Counted from the stretch's first letter, positions 14,309 to 23,425 are shown. The stretch is DNA of 27,998 nucleotides from Lachnospiraceae bacterium (GCA_009774465.1 VSNT01000036.1:1-27998); one strand, 5' to 3'. Notes: generated from the sequence alone by a model not told the origin. Numbers and translations are program-made.

Positions 14309-15275
14309 TCAGCTCCCTGACCACCGGAATTTTTGACATCACATAACCAACAAACAAAGATGCAAGCGTAAGTCCCATCCAGAAAGAAAGAACAGCAATT
14401 GTGCCCACCGGAGTAATGTATGTATTCAGCGCAAAAAGCAAAATGGGATGTATGATAAAGATTCCCATTGTCAAACTGCTGAAGCGACTGATCCATATTT
14501 CATGGGAAGCTTTAATGGGAATCCTTAACAGAAAAGTAAACAGCAGGCAGTACCACACAATGGAAAAAAGATTATCATAAAAATATTCTGCAAGCCGGCT
14601 ATGTACAAGATAAAGTCCCACTCTTTTTTCAGCAATATTATTAAGCAGGGTAAAAATCAGCAAAAGTATTCCATGAATTTTGATGGAAAATTGTTGTATT
14701 CTCTGTTTTTCTGCCGCAAACAGGCCTCCTGCAAGAAAATAAAACACCCATGTCCAAAGCCGCAGCGGCTGCGGTACAAACATACTGAGGGGATATCCCT
14801 TTATCATGGAAAGCCCGCTCATGCAAAAACATATACCCATAAAAACAAGGCAGGCTGCCCGATGCAGATGCTTTTTCTCAAAAAACATCCGGTGGAATAC
14901 GGGAAGAAACAAATAAATAATCATTAAAGAACCGAAAAACCAAAAATGCCACAAATACCCCTTCTGCAGCAGGCTTTCAAAAGCCAGCCGAAAAGGATTT
15001 ATTATTTTTTGCCTGAAAATAAAAACCGGAATGGCAATTAAAAAATTCCAGGATAATACAATCTTTAAAATATGAACAATTTTGTGAAATGCATAACTAT
15101 AGTCTGCCTGTTCCCGTGAGAGAAGCAGATACCCATTCACCATAAAAAAAAGAGGAACGCCGCAATCGCAAAGGTAATAAAGCGTATAGTTATTCATGCT
15201 CACCGCATGAAGTCCCACTACGCCAATACAGGCTACAGATTTAATCAGATCAAGATTTACATTCCTTTTATTCAT
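14298..15275 (-). CDS. Acyltransferase 3 family membrane protein (second copy)
   Basis: This 325-residue protein has about ten membrane helices. The N-terminus NVNLDLIKSVACIGVVGLHA carries the family's 'D.iK..a...Vv..H' catalytic-histidine pattern, followed by CGVPLFFMVNGYLLL, a 'VPLFF..sGyl' signature shared with WecH-like O-acetyltransferases. The late SLTMGIFIIHPILL is the usual last-third helix. It is clearly a different member from the one at 12746. ATG at 15275 has GAGGAA 7-8 bases upstream and is preferred over GTG at 15278. It is monocistronic, with a candidate promoter at 15338-15367, and overlaps the XRE gene tail to tail. The substrate is unknown. Confidence 0.88.
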   Translation of the reverse strand: MNKRNVNLDLIKSVACIGVVGLHAVSMNNYTLYYLCDCGVPLFFMVNGYLLLSREQADYSYAFHKIVHILKIVLSWNFLIAIPVFIFRQKIINPFRLAFESLLQKGYLWHFWFFGSLMIIYLFLPVFHRMFFEKKHLHRAACLVFMGICFCMSGLSMIKGYPLSMFVPQPLRLWTWVFYFLAGGLFAAEKQRIQQFSIKIHGILLLIFTLLNNIAEKRVGLYLVHSRLAEYFYDNLFSIVWYCLLFTFLLRIPIKASHEIWISRFSSLTMGIFIIHPILLFALNTYITPVGTIAVLSFWMGLTLASLFVGYVMSKIPVVRELIRL

Positions 15276-15337
15276 CACAGATTCCTCATCAGGTTAATAA
15301 ATCCCTAAAGAAAAATTAATTATTTCTTAATAATTGT

Positions 15338-15367
15338 ATTTTACAACAATATACTGCTTTTTTGCAA
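15338..15367 (-). promoter_or_regulatory. Promoter of the second acyltransferase gene
   Basis: On the minus strand TTGCAA (15362-15367) is followed after 18 bases by TAAAAT (15338-15343). The -10 sits in a small palindrome TTGTATTTTACAA (15334-15346), and an AT-rich dyad (AATTATT/AATAATT) lies downstream; either could bind a regulator. Confidence 0.45.
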
Positions 15368-15386
15368 CAGTTCTTCTGTAGTAGAT

Positions 15387-15427
15387 AAAAAAAGCCCGAT
15401 TCTTTTTGTAAAGAATCAGACTTTTTT
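15387..15427 (-). terminator. Bidirectional terminator after gltBD
   Basis: The core stem GATTCTTT (15398-15405) pairs with AAAGAATC (15410-15417) and is flanked by an A-run (15387-15393) and a T-run (15422-15427) that extend the stem. On the minus strand the hairpin ends in a seven-base U-run, a classical rho-independent terminator 12 bases past the gltD stop. Confidence 0.88.
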
Positions 15428-15439
15428 CAGTGCTCTATT

Positions 15440-16933
15440 TTATTGTGCCGCCAGATTGGTATAACCCATCAGGCTTTCATCCACCGCCCTTGCGGCTTCC
15501 CTGCCCTCCCGGATTGCCCATACCACTAAAGACTGGCCTCTGTGCATATCGCCTGCGGTAAAAACATTTTTAACGCTGGTCTCATAACTTCCCGGCAGGG
15601 TGTTTACATTGGTGCACTGGTTTACCTCCACCTTAAAAGCATCCGTTACATACTTTTGACTTCCAAGAAAGCCTGCTGCAATCAGCACAATCTCTGCCGG
15701 AAGCGTTTGTTCAGAGCCTTCTATTTCTTTCATTTCCATACGTCCTGTATCGGGATTTTTTTCCCAGACAAGCTTTATAATTTTGACTGCTTTTAAATTA
15801 CCGTTTTTATCTTTTACAAATTCCTTTACCGTAGACTCATAAATTCTGGGATCATGCCCAAAAACTGCAATAGCTTCCTCCTGACCATAATCTGTCTTGC
15901 AGATTTTTGGCCATTGGGGCCAGGGGTTATCTTCCCCTCTCTCCTTTGGCGCTTTTGGCATCATTTCAATCTGAGTAACTGACTTACAACCGTGGCGGAT
16001 GCTGGTTCCCACACAGTCATTCCCCGTATCTCCGCCGCCGATAATCACCACATTTTTATCCTTCGTGTTTACAAAATTACCATCTGCAAAATCAGAGTCA
16101 AGAAGGCTTTTTGTATTTGCCTTTAAAAAGTCCACTGCAAAGTAAATTCCCTTTGCATCTCTGCCCGGTACATTGATATCTCTGGGATTGGAGGCACCGC
16201 AGGCCAATACCACCCGGTCAAAATCCTTTAACAGCTTTTCCGCCTTTAAATCCTTTCCCACGTCCACGCCGGTCATGAATACAACCCCTTCTGCCTCCAT
16301 TACCTTCACTTTGCGCGAAACAATCTGTTTCTCCAGCTTCATATTGGGGATGCCATACATTAATAGTCCGCCAATCCTGTCGGAACGCTCAAATACAGTT
16401 ACGCTGTGCCCTCTTTTATTTAACTGATCCGCCACCGCAAGGCCGGAGGGGCCGCTTCCCACAACAGCCACCTTTTTTCCTGTCCTTACCTTTGGCGGTT
16501 TGGGGGCGGCATATCCCTTTTCATAGGCGTTTTCAATAATGGCGTATTCATTTTCTTTTGTGGCTACCGGCTCCCCGTTTAAGCCACAGGTGCACGCCGC
16601 CTCACATAAGGCAGGACATACCCTTGCGGTAAATTCCGGAAAGCTGTTGGTTTTCACCAGACGGTTATATGCCTGCTTCCAGTTTCCCATATAGACAAGG
16701 TCATTCCATTCCGGCACCAGATTGTGCAGGGGGCATCCGCTGGTCATTCCGCAGATGGTCATGCCTGCCTGACAAAAGGGCACGCCGCATTCCATACATC
16801 TGGCCCCCTGTAACTGCTGCCTTTCCACAGGAAGATGCTGGTGAAACTCATGAAAATTTTTTATCCGCTCTTTCGGCTTTACATCCTTTGACACTTCTCT
16901 TTTATATTCCATAAATCCTGTTGGTTTTCCCAT
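15440..16933 (-). CDS. gltD: Glutamate synthase small (beta) subunit
   Basis: This 497-residue NADPH-dependent oxidoreductase passes electrons to GltB to make glutamate from 2-oxoglutarate and glutamine. Cysteines for two [4Fe-4S] clusters lie at about 46-67 (CMECGVPFCQ, GCPLHN) and 106-116 (CPALCEAACTC). The FAD-binding loop is GSGPSG (159-164) and the NADPH-binding loop GGGDTG (299-304). A C-terminal TAGDMHRGQSLVVWAIREGR closes the FAD site. The start at 16933 has AAGGAGA about 7 bases upstream, overlapping the gltB stop; a longer frame to 17050 lies inside gltB and lacks support. It is coupled to gltB, 10 bases downstream, and ends at a strong terminator. Confidence 0.96.
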   Translation of the reverse strand: MGKPTGFMEYKREVSKDVKPKERIKNFHEFHQHLPVERQQLQGARCMECGVPFCQAGMTICGMTSGCPLHNLVPEWNDLVYMGNWKQAYNRLVKTNSFPEFTARVCPALCEAACTCGLNGEPVATKENEYAIIENAYEKGYAAPKPPKVRTGKKVAVVGSGPSGLAVADQLNKRGHSVTVFERSDRIGGLLMYGIPNMKLEKQIVSRKVKVMEAEGVVFMTGVDVGKDLKAEKLLKDFDRVVLACGASNPRDINVPGRDAKGIYFAVDFLKANTKSLLDSDFADGNFVNTKDKNVVIIGGGDTGNDCVGTSIRHGCKSVTQIEMMPKAPKERGEDNPWPQWPKICKTDYGQEEAIAVFGHDPRIYESTVKEFVKDKNGNLKAVKIIKLVWEKNPDTGRMEMKEIEGSEQTLPAEIVLIAAGFLGSQKYVTDAFKVEVNQCTNVNTLPGSYETSVKNVFTAGDMHRGQSLVVWAIREGREAARAVDESLMGYTNLAAQ

Positions 16934-16943
16934 TTCAATCTCC

Positions 16944-19900
16944 TTACCTTCCATTTTTGATTGCGTAAAAAGCCTCAATCTGTGCCTGCTCCGCACTGAG
17001 TCCCTTTTCCTCCATCTGCACGATGGCGGTCTGCATCTTTTCATAATCATGAGGAATGATCTTTTTAAACCTGGGCAGATACTCCTTAAAGTGGTCTAAA
17101 ATCATTTTTCCCTTCTCAGAGTTGGTCAGCGCCACATGCTCCTTGATCATTTCCTTTAACTCGATCACATCATATTTGGAGGTCACCTCGTAGGAAGAAA
17201 CCATTTCCTTGTTTAAACGGATATAAAGATCGCTGTCTTCATCCAGTACGTAGGCAATTCCGCCGCTCATGCCTGCCGCAAAGTTCTTGCCAGTTTTCCC
17301 AAGAACCACCACGCGTCCGCCGGTCATATACTCACATCCATGATCTCCCACGCCTTCCACCACTGCAATGGCGCCTGAATTTCTTACGCAGAACCGCTCT
17401 CCGGCCACACCGTTAATAAACGCCTTGCCGCTGGTCGCCCCGTATAAAGCAACATTTCCAATGATAATATTGTCCTGTGCCTTAAACCGGCTTGCTTTGG
17501 GAGGGTAAACCACCAGCTTGCCGCCGGAAAGCCCCTTTCCAAAGTAATCATTGCTGTCGCCTACCAGTTCCAACGTCAGCCCTTTTGGTATAAAGGCTCC
17601 AAAGCTCTGTCCTCCGGCTCCGCTGCAAAGTACCCGGTAAGTATCTTCTTCCAGATTATCTCCCAGTTTTCTGGTGATTTCTGAGCCTAAAATGGTTCCA
17701 AAGGCTCTGTCCGTGTTCTTCACATCCACCTCAATGCTGCGTCTGCTTCCTGCAGCAATGGATTTTCCAAGCTGTTTTAAAAGAACCTTCTCGTCCAATG
17801 TGTTTTCCAGTTTAAAGTCATATACCTGCCTGGCGTCAAAAGTCACTTTTTCCTTACCGCCTGCATAAGGATTACTAAGAATCAGGCTTAAATCCACCTG
17901 CTTCTGACTTTCTGTCAAATGATCTTTTACCTTTAAAAGCTCCGTATGTCCCACCAGCTCATCCACGCTGCGTGCGCCTAATCTGGCCATATATTCCCGA
18001 AGCTCCTGGGCGATAAAGCGCATAAAGTTTTCCACATATTCCGGCTTTCCTTTAAAGTTCTTACGCAGTTCCGGATTCTGGGTGGCCACCCCTACCGGAC
18101 AGGTATCCAGATTGCATACCCGCATCATAACGCATCCCATTGTAACCAGAGGCGCTGTGGCAAATCCAAACTCCTCCGCCCCCAAAAGAGCTGCTATGGC
18201 AACATCACGTCCGCTCATCAATTTGCCGTCCGTCTCAATTCTGACTTTATTTCTAAGACCATTCATAATCAGTGTCTGATGGGTTTCTGAAAGTCCCAGC
18301 TCCCAGGGAAGCCCCGCATTATGAATGGAGCTTCGCGGCGCCGCTCCCGTACCGCCATCATAACCGGAAACTAAAATTACCTGTGCGCCTGCCTTGGCAA
18401 CGCCTGCCGCAACCGTGCCCACGCCTGCCTCCGATACCAGCTTTACACTGATTCTTGCCTCCTTATTGGCATTCTTTAAATCGTAAATCAGCTCTGCCAA
18501 ATCTTCAATGGAATAAATGTCATGATGCGGCGGCGGAGAAATCAGGCCTACGCCGGGCGTGGAATGTCTGGTTTTTGCAATCCAGGGATATACCTTGCCT
18601 CCGGGCAGATGACCGCCTTCGCCGGGCTTTGCTCCCTGTGCCATTTTAATTTGAATTTCATTGGCACTTACCAGATATCTGCTGGTGACGCCAAATCTTC
18701 CGGATGCCACCTGCTTGATGGCGGAGCATCTGTTTTCTTTTCCGGGCACCACATTCATTCTGTCTAAATCCTCGCCCCCTTCACCTGAATTGGAGCGTCC
18801 ATGAAGCCGGTTCATGGCAATTGCCATTGTCTCATGTGCTTCTTTGGAAATAGAACCATAGGACATGGCGCCTGTTTTAAATCTGGTCACAATAGATTCC
18901 ACACTTTCCACTTCTTCTATGGGAACCCCTTTTTCCGGATAATTAAAGTCCATAAGACCACGCAGGTTCTTAACGGAATTTTCGTCATTGATAAGTGCAG
19001 TATACTGTTTAAACATCTCATAATCCCCGCGTTTCGTGGATTCCTGAAGGAGATGTATGGTTGCCGGATTATAAAGATGCTCATCTGCACCGCTGCGCAT
19101 TTTGTGATGACCTAAACTGTCCAAGGTCAGGTCGCTTGCCAGTCCCAAAGGATCAAATGCCTTTGAATGAAGGGCATCTACCTGCTTTTCAATATCCTTG
19201 ATGGTAATACCGCCAACCCTGCACACCGTATGGGGAAAATATTTATTGATTACCTCCCTGTCAATACCAATTGCCTCAAAAATCTGGGAGCCCTCATAGG
19301 ACTGAATGGTGCTGATTCCCATTTTGGATGCAATTTTAACGATACCATGAAGAATTGCATTGTTGTAATCCTCCACTGCCGCGTAATAATCCTTATCCAG
19401 CATATGGCTGTCGATCAGCTCCTTAATGGATTCCTGAGCCAGATAGGGATTTACCGCACAGGCGCCATAGCCTAAGAGAGTGGCAAAGTGATGCACCTCT
19501 CTGGGCTCGCCGGACTCTAAAACAAGCGCAACGCTGGTCTTTTTCTTGGTCACCACCAGATGCCTGTTAAGAGCGGAAACTGCCAGAAGAGAAGGAATTG
19601 CCACATGGTTTTCATCCACTCCCCGGTCGGAAAGAATCATAATGTTAACACCATCCCTGTAAGCCCGGTCCACCTCCACAAACAATCTGTCAATAGCCCG
19701 TTCCAGACTGGTATTTTTATAATAAATAATGGGAATGACTTCTACCTTAAAGCCTTCCTTCTTCATACTTTTAATTTTCATCAAATCCGTATTGGTAAGA
19801 ATGGGGTTGTTGATTCGGAGCATGTTACAGTTTTTCGGCGCTTCTTCCAGAATATTGCCATCTGTTCCTATATAAACAGTTGTGGAGGTAACGACCTCCT

Positions 19901-21494
19901 CCCGGATGGCGTCAATGGGGGGATTGGTCACCTGGGCAAACAACTGCTTAAAGTAATGAAACAGCGGGTGATAGGTTTTACTTAAAACCGGAAGGGGTGT
20001 GTCAACGCCCATTGCCGCAATGGCCTCGCCGCCGCTTTTTGCCATAGGCAGAATGCTGTTTTTCAGTTCTTCATAGGCATATCCAAAAGCCTTCTGCATT
20101 CTCTGCCTTTCTTCATCAGTAAACTCCGGCACTCTCTCATTTGGAATCTTTAAATCGTGAAGATAAACCAGATGATTATCAAGCCATTCCCCGTAAGGCT
20201 GTCTTAAAGCATAGGTTTCTTTTACCTGATCGTCGTCAATCACCTGTCCCTTAACCGTATCCACCAGCAGCATTTTTCCCGGGCGCAGCCGCTCTTTTAC
20301 AAGAATTTTGGCAGGATCAATGGGAAGCACCCCTACCTCGGAAGAAAGAATCAACTGATCATCATCCGTTATCATGTATCTGGAAGGACGAAGTCCATTT
20401 CTGTCCAGCACCGCCCCCATCACATCTCCGTCAGAAAACAAAATGGATGCAGGACCGTCCCAGGGCTCCATCATGGTTGCATAATACTGGTAAAAGTCCC
20501 TTTTATGCTGGGACATGGTCTTATTGTTTGCCCAGGGCTCAGGAATGGTAATCATCACTGCAAGGGGCAGATCCATACCGCTCATTACCAGGAATTCCAA
20601 GGTGTTATCCAGCATAGCCGAATCGGAACCTGACGCATTTACCACCGGCAGCACCTTGTGAAGCAGTCCATGCAGATGCTCCGATTCCATGTTCTCTTCC
20701 CGGGCCAGCATTTTGTCTGCATTTCCCCTTATGGTATTAATTTCCCCGTTATGTACCATAAAACGGTTGGGATGGGCTCTTTCCCAGCTTGGATTGGTAT
20801 TGGTGGAAAATCTGGAATGCACCATAGCAATGGCCGATTCATAATCCTTATCCTGCAGGTCTGCAAAAAAGAGCCTTAGCTGCCCTACAAGAAACATGCC
20901 CTTATAGACAATGGTTCTGCTGGATAAAGACACCACATAGGTATTATCTGAAGACTGTTCAAACACACGCCTTGCCACATACAAAAGCCGGTCAAAAGCA
21001 ATTCCCTTCTCCACATTCACAGGTTTTTTCACAAATCCCTGCATAATATGAGGCATACACTCCACCGCCTTATGGCCTAACACCTCCGGATGATTGGGAA
21101 CCTCTCTCCAGCCCAAAAATTCCAGGCCTTCCTTTTTTACAATGATTTCAAACATTTTCTTTGCCTGATTCTTCTGCAGCTCATCCTGTGGAAAGAAAAA
21201 CATACCTACTCCGTATTCCCGTTCTTCCCCGATTTCCATGCCAAGGGACTTTGTCACCTTCTTAAAAAACTTATGAGGAATCTGGGTTAAGATGCCTACA
21301 CCGTCACCGGTTTTTCCTTCTGCGTCCTTTCCCGCCCTGTGCTCTAAATTTTCTACGATTTTAAGTGCGTTTTCCACCGTTTCCCGGCTCTTCTTACCCT
21401 TAATATTCACACAGGCTCCAATCCCGCAGTTATCATGTTCAAATTCAGGACGGTATAAAGGCACCTGAGGCGCAGTCTTCTTTACATCAAACAT
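16944..21494 (-). CDS. gltB: Glutamate synthase large (alpha) subunit
   Basis: This 1516-residue enzyme is full length for the family. A 22-residue propeptide precedes HDNCGIGACVNIKG, where Cys23 becomes the N-terminal nucleophile of the class II glutaminase domain. The central domain leads to the FMN-binding synthase barrel (SNSGEGGEDLDRM, GAKPGEGGHLPG, VSGYDGGTGAAP). A [3Fe-4S] cysteine cluster follows near 1118-1131 (GCVMMRVCNLDTCPVG), and then the glycine-rich beta-helix (GAGGQSFGAFIPKG onward). Glutamine is hydrolysed and the ammonia channelled to 2-oxoglutarate. GGAAGGAGA lies 6 bases before the ATG. It is first gene of the gltBD operon, with an unusual leader (21495-21640). Confidence 0.97.
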   Translation of the reverse strand: MFDVKKTAPQVPLYRPEFEHDNCGIGACVNIKGKKSRETVENALKIVENLEHRAGKDAEGKTGDGVGILTQIPHKFFKKVTKSLGMEIGEEREYGVGMFFFPQDELQKNQAKKMFEIIVKKEGLEFLGWREVPNHPEVLGHKAVECMPHIMQGFVKKPVNVEKGIAFDRLLYVARRVFEQSSDNTYVVSLSSRTIVYKGMFLVGQLRLFFADLQDKDYESAIAMVHSRFSTNTNPSWERAHPNRFMVHNGEINTIRGNADKMLAREENMESEHLHGLLHKVLPVVNASGSDSAMLDNTLEFLVMSGMDLPLAVMITIPEPWANNKTMSQHKRDFYQYYATMMEPWDGPASILFSDGDVMGAVLDRNGLRPSRYMITDDDQLILSSEVGVLPIDPAKILVKERLRPGKMLLVDTVKGQVIDDDQVKETYALRQPYGEWLDNHLVYLHDLKIPNERVPEFTDEERQRMQKAFGYAYEELKNSILPMAKSGGEAIAAMGVDTPLPVLSKTYHPLFHYFKQLFAQVTNPPIDAIREEVVTSTTVYIGTDGNILEEAPKNCNMLRINNPILTNTDLMKIKSMKKEGFKVEVIPIIYYKNTSLERAIDRLFVEVDRAYRDGVNIMILSDRGVDENHVAIPSLLAVSALNRHLVVTKKKTSVALVLESGEPREVHHFATLLGYGACAVNPYLAQESIKELIDSHMLDKDYYAAVEDYNNAILHGIVKIASKMGISTIQSYEGSQIFEAIGIDREVINKYFPHTVCRVGGITIKDIEKQVDALHSKAFDPLGLASDLTLDSLGHHKMRSGADEHLYNPATIHLLQESTKRGDYEMFKQYTALINDENSVKNLRGLMDFNYPEKGVPIEEVESVESIVTRFKTGAMSYGSISKEAHETMAIAMNRLHGRSNSGEGGEDLDRMNVVPGKENRCSAIKQVASGRFGVTSRYLVSANEIQIKMAQGAKPGEGGHLPGGKVYPWIAKTRHSTPGVGLISPPPHHDIYSIEDLAELIYDLKNANKEARISVKLVSEAGVGTVAAGVAKAGAQVILVSGYDGGTGAAPRSSIHNAGLPWELGLSETHQTLIMNGLRNKVRIETDGKLMSGRDVAIAALLGAEEFGFATAPLVTMGCVMMRVCNLDTCPVGVATQNPELRKNFKGKPEYVENFMRFIAQELREYMARLGARSVDELVGHTELLKVKDHLTESQKQVDLSLILSNPYAGGKEKVTFDARQVYDFKLENTLDEKVLLKQLGKSIAAGSRRSIEVDVKNTDRAFGTILGSEITRKLGDNLEEDTYRVLCSGAGGQSFGAFIPKGLTLELVGDSNDYFGKGLSGGKLVVYPPKASRFKAQDNIIIGNVALYGATSGKAFINGVAGERFCVRNSGAIAVVEGVGDHGCEYMTGGRVVVLGKTGKNFAAGMSGGIAYVLDEDSDLYIRLNKEMVSSYEVTSKYDVIELKEMIKEHVALTNSEKGKMILDHFKEYLPRFKKIIPHDYEKMQTAIVQMEEKGLSAEQAQIEAFYAIKNGR

Positions 21495-21510
21495 ATTCTA
21501 TCTCCTTCCT

Positions 21511-21595
21511 TATGTAACAAACGTTGCCACGCTTCGCGGCCAACTTATCGTAACAAACGCCTTCCCGCTTCGCGTCGGCTTATTGTAACAAAAAG
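21511..21595. repeat. 35-bp tandem repeats in the gltB leader
   Basis: Two 35-bp units (21511-21545, 21546-21580) and the first 15 bases of a third (21581-21595) share the core gTAACAAA and a CGCTTCGCG segment. On the minus-strand transcript each full unit folds into a bulged hairpin with a GAA loop (GCGAAGC) and then a GTTTGTTAC tail. The last one ends about 13 bases before the gltB ribosome site. Confidence 0.75.
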
Positions 21596-21631
21596 GCCGC
21601 AATGAGAGCTTTGCTTCGCCTCATTGCGACC
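21590..21631 (-). terminator. Terminator inside the gltB leader (candidate attenuator)
   Basis: A 12-bp stem (21620-21631 with 21595-21606, one wobble pair) and a 13-base loop are followed by five U residues (21590-21594), a full rho-independent terminator. It lies between a good promoter (21641-21669) and gltB, so it can attenuate gltBD. It would also stop transcripts from the CPBP gene upstream. Which role matters is not settled by sequence. Confidence 0.78.
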
Positions 21632-21640
21632 TACGGGTAC

Positions 21641-21669
21641 AATATACACCTATTTTCCCAATTTGTAAA
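21641..21669 (-). promoter_or_regulatory. gltBD promoter
   Basis: On the minus strand TTTACA (21664-21669) is followed after 17 bases by TATATT (21641-21646). The start would be near 21634, just before the terminator hairpin, giving a leader of about 140 nt. Confidence 0.55.
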
Positions 21670-21709
21670 TAAAGACTTTTCTTTAAATTGTCAGATTGTT
21701 TGAATATTT

Positions 21710-22681
21710 CTATTTATTCATGTTGTTTTCAGAATTTTCTCTTTCAATTTTTTGCCCTTTTATCCTCCAAAAGCAAGTCCCTGCTCCCACAAACGATATG
21801 ACGACAACACTCCATCCCTTCCATCCGTTCATGCTGCTAAGTCCGTTATAATAACTAATTGCAAAAATACTCACATTGGCCACTCCATGAAACAGAAAAG
21901 GCGCTGCGAAGCTTTCATATCGCTCGTAAACAAAAGCAATGATAATTCCCAAAATCGTTCCGTAAACTGCCTGAACCATATTTCCATGATAGCATCCAAA
22001 CAGCAGGGATGATACAATCAGCGCAATGGGATAATGAAAACATCTTTTCATGCGGTTATAAATAAGCCCCCGAAACACAGCCTCCTCCGCCAGTGGCGAC
22101 AGCACGCCATATAAGAACAGTCCTGCAATAAAAGCCACTCCAAACTGTGCGCTTGCTGTTTTTGTAAAAGCCCTGGAGCTTTCGGTAATTCCCAGCAGAT
22201 GAAACAACACATTCAATCCCAGTGCCAGACAAAAGGCAAAGGCTCCAAGCACCATGTAGGCTGTCACCTTTTTCTCCATGATGTCCTTATTCTTTACGGT
22301 CTCTACCGTCTTTTCTGAATTTTCAATTACGCTTTGACATTTATCCCGCCCTTTATCTTTACTGTGGTTTACATTTCTTCCTTCTGCCAAGCTTATTTCG
22401 TTTTTTACTGCCTGCCAGATTGCTGCCACGCCACAGAGGATTGCCAGTCCGTTAATGATCCCCTGGACTGTATAACCATTGGCATTTAAAAACGCCACTG
22501 TTTCTTCCCTGCTTGCCAGCAAAAGCTGATTTAAGGCCGCCCACAACAATATCTGGACTGCATCATGTACCAGAAAATATATCACAAGCGGAAATATGAT
22601 ATAAATTGCTTTTTTCATGGACTTCCAGGAAGAGATATCCTCCCTGCTCCATCTTATGCACATCATTTTCCAGAAATTCAT
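21710..22681 (-). CDS. CPBP-family intramembrane glutamic endopeptidase
   Basis: This roughly 323-residue membrane protein has about eight helices. The Abi/CPBP motifs (numbered from the longer start, four residues upstream) are EEAVFRGLIYNR at 203-214 (motif 1, EExxxR), FGCYHG at 232-237 (motif 2, FxxxH) and FHGVANVSIF at 268-277 (motif 3, HxxxN). A hydrophilic charged loop occupies about 100-142. The family covers Rce1-like prenyl proteases and bacteriocin-immunity proteins; the substrate here is unknown. ATG at 22681 has GGGGA 5 bases upstream, while the ATG four codons earlier has no ribosome site. A promoter-like TTGCTG-17-TATAGA lies so close that the leader would be very short. The HAD gene is 66-78 bases upstream. 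Confidence 0.9.
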   Translation of the reverse strand: MNFWKMMCIRWSREDISSWKSMKKAIYIIFPLVIYFLVHDAVQILLWAALNQLLLASREETVAFLNANGYTVQGIINGLAILCGVAAIWQAVKNEISLAEGRNVNHSKDKGRDKCQSVIENSEKTVETVKNKDIMEKKVTAYMVLGAFAFCLALGLNVLFHLLGITESSRAFTKTASAQFGVAFIAGLFLYGVLSPLAEEAVFRGLIYNRMKRCFHYPIALIVSSLLFGCYHGNMVQAVYGTILGIIIAFVYERYESFAAPFLFHGVANVSIFAISYYNGLSSMNGWKGWSVVVISFVGAGTCFWRIKGQKIERENSENNMNK

Positions 22682-22759
22682 TCTAATCCCCATTCTATAG
22701 CAGAGTATTGATTTTTCAGCAACATCATACAGCTTCCTTTTTCATACAGCCATCCGAAG

Positions 22760-23425
22760 TCAGGCTTCCAGATACCGCGCCAGCTCCTCTACCGTCCCCG
22801 CAATATAATCCGCGCCTTCTTCCTCAAGCTCTCCTTCCGGTGCATATCCATATCTGACGCCAACACCTGTAAGAAAATGAGCCTTCGCTCCCTGAAGATC
22901 AAACTTCCGGTCTCCGATCATTGCACAAACTGATTTTCTTTCTTCAACTGCTATAGTCAACACACCCAAACGCATAAGCGCCTCTTCCACCACTTCTTCC
23001 TTTTGAGATCTGCTGCCATCAAGTTCGCTTCCCACCACAACATCAAAATACTTTTCAATATCAAAGTGCGCCAGTATCTGCCTTACATAGCACTCCGGCT
23101 TGCTGGATGCCACTGCCAAACGCGCTCCCTTTTCCCTAAGTTTCCCCAGCATATCCTGAATTCCCGGATAAACACTGTTTTCAAAGATTCCTACAGGCGC
23201 AAATCTTTCCCGGTATAATGCAATTGCTTTAACTGCATCCTCCCCACTGAATCCATAGTACTTCATAAAACTCTCTTTTAAAGGTGGGCCTAAAAAAGGG
23301 GTGAGCTTCTTTAAATCAGGCTCCTCAATTCCAAACGCTTTTAATGCATACTGCACCGATTTAATAATTCCTTCCTGGGAATCAGTAAGTGTCCCGTCCA
23401 GGTCAAATAAACAATATTGAAACAT
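22760..23425 (-). CDS. HAD-superfamily phosphatase (phosphoglycolate phosphatase-like)
   Basis: This 221-residue cytoplasmic hydrolase has the four HAD motifs: FDLDGTLTDS at 7-16 with nucleophile Asp8 and acid/base Asp10, ASSKP (106-110) with the conserved Ser/Lys, and IGDRKFDLQGA (170-180) with the magnesium-binding aspartates. An inserted helical cap at about 15-85 places it in subfamily IA with phosphoglycolate phosphatases, pyrophosphatase PpaX and nucleotidases, so the substrate is open. GGGAGAAGAGGA precedes the ATG. It lies 64-91 bases downstream of the S1-domain gene and upstream of the CPBP gene, and all three could be co-transcribed. Confidence 0.92.
   Translation of the reverse strand: MFQYCLFDLDGTLTDSQEGIIKSVQYALKAFGIEEPDLKKLTPFLGPPLKESFMKYYGFSGEDAVKAIALYRERFAPVGIFENSVYPGIQDMLGKLREKGARLAVASSKPECYVRQILAHFDIEKYFDVVVGSELDGSRSQKEEVVEEALMRLGVLTIAVEERKSVCAMIGDRKFDLQGAKAHFLTGVGVRYGYAPEGELEEEGADYIAGTVEELARYLEA

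Noticed and set aside
16934..17050. N-terminal extension of GltD
   Set aside because: The extra codons lie inside gltB and the strong ribosome site is directly before the ATG at 16933.
19167..19985. Plus-strand frames of 102 and 141 codons inside gltB
   Set aside because: They are shadows on the complementary strand of a long conserved gene.
21511..21595. CRISPR-like array
   Set aside because: The 35-bp units are directly tandem with no spacers, have only 2.4 copies and no cas genes nearby.
21495..21640. T-box leader upstream of gltB
   Set aside because: No T-box core sequence or specifier stem was recognised, and gltB is not an aminoacylation-linked gene.
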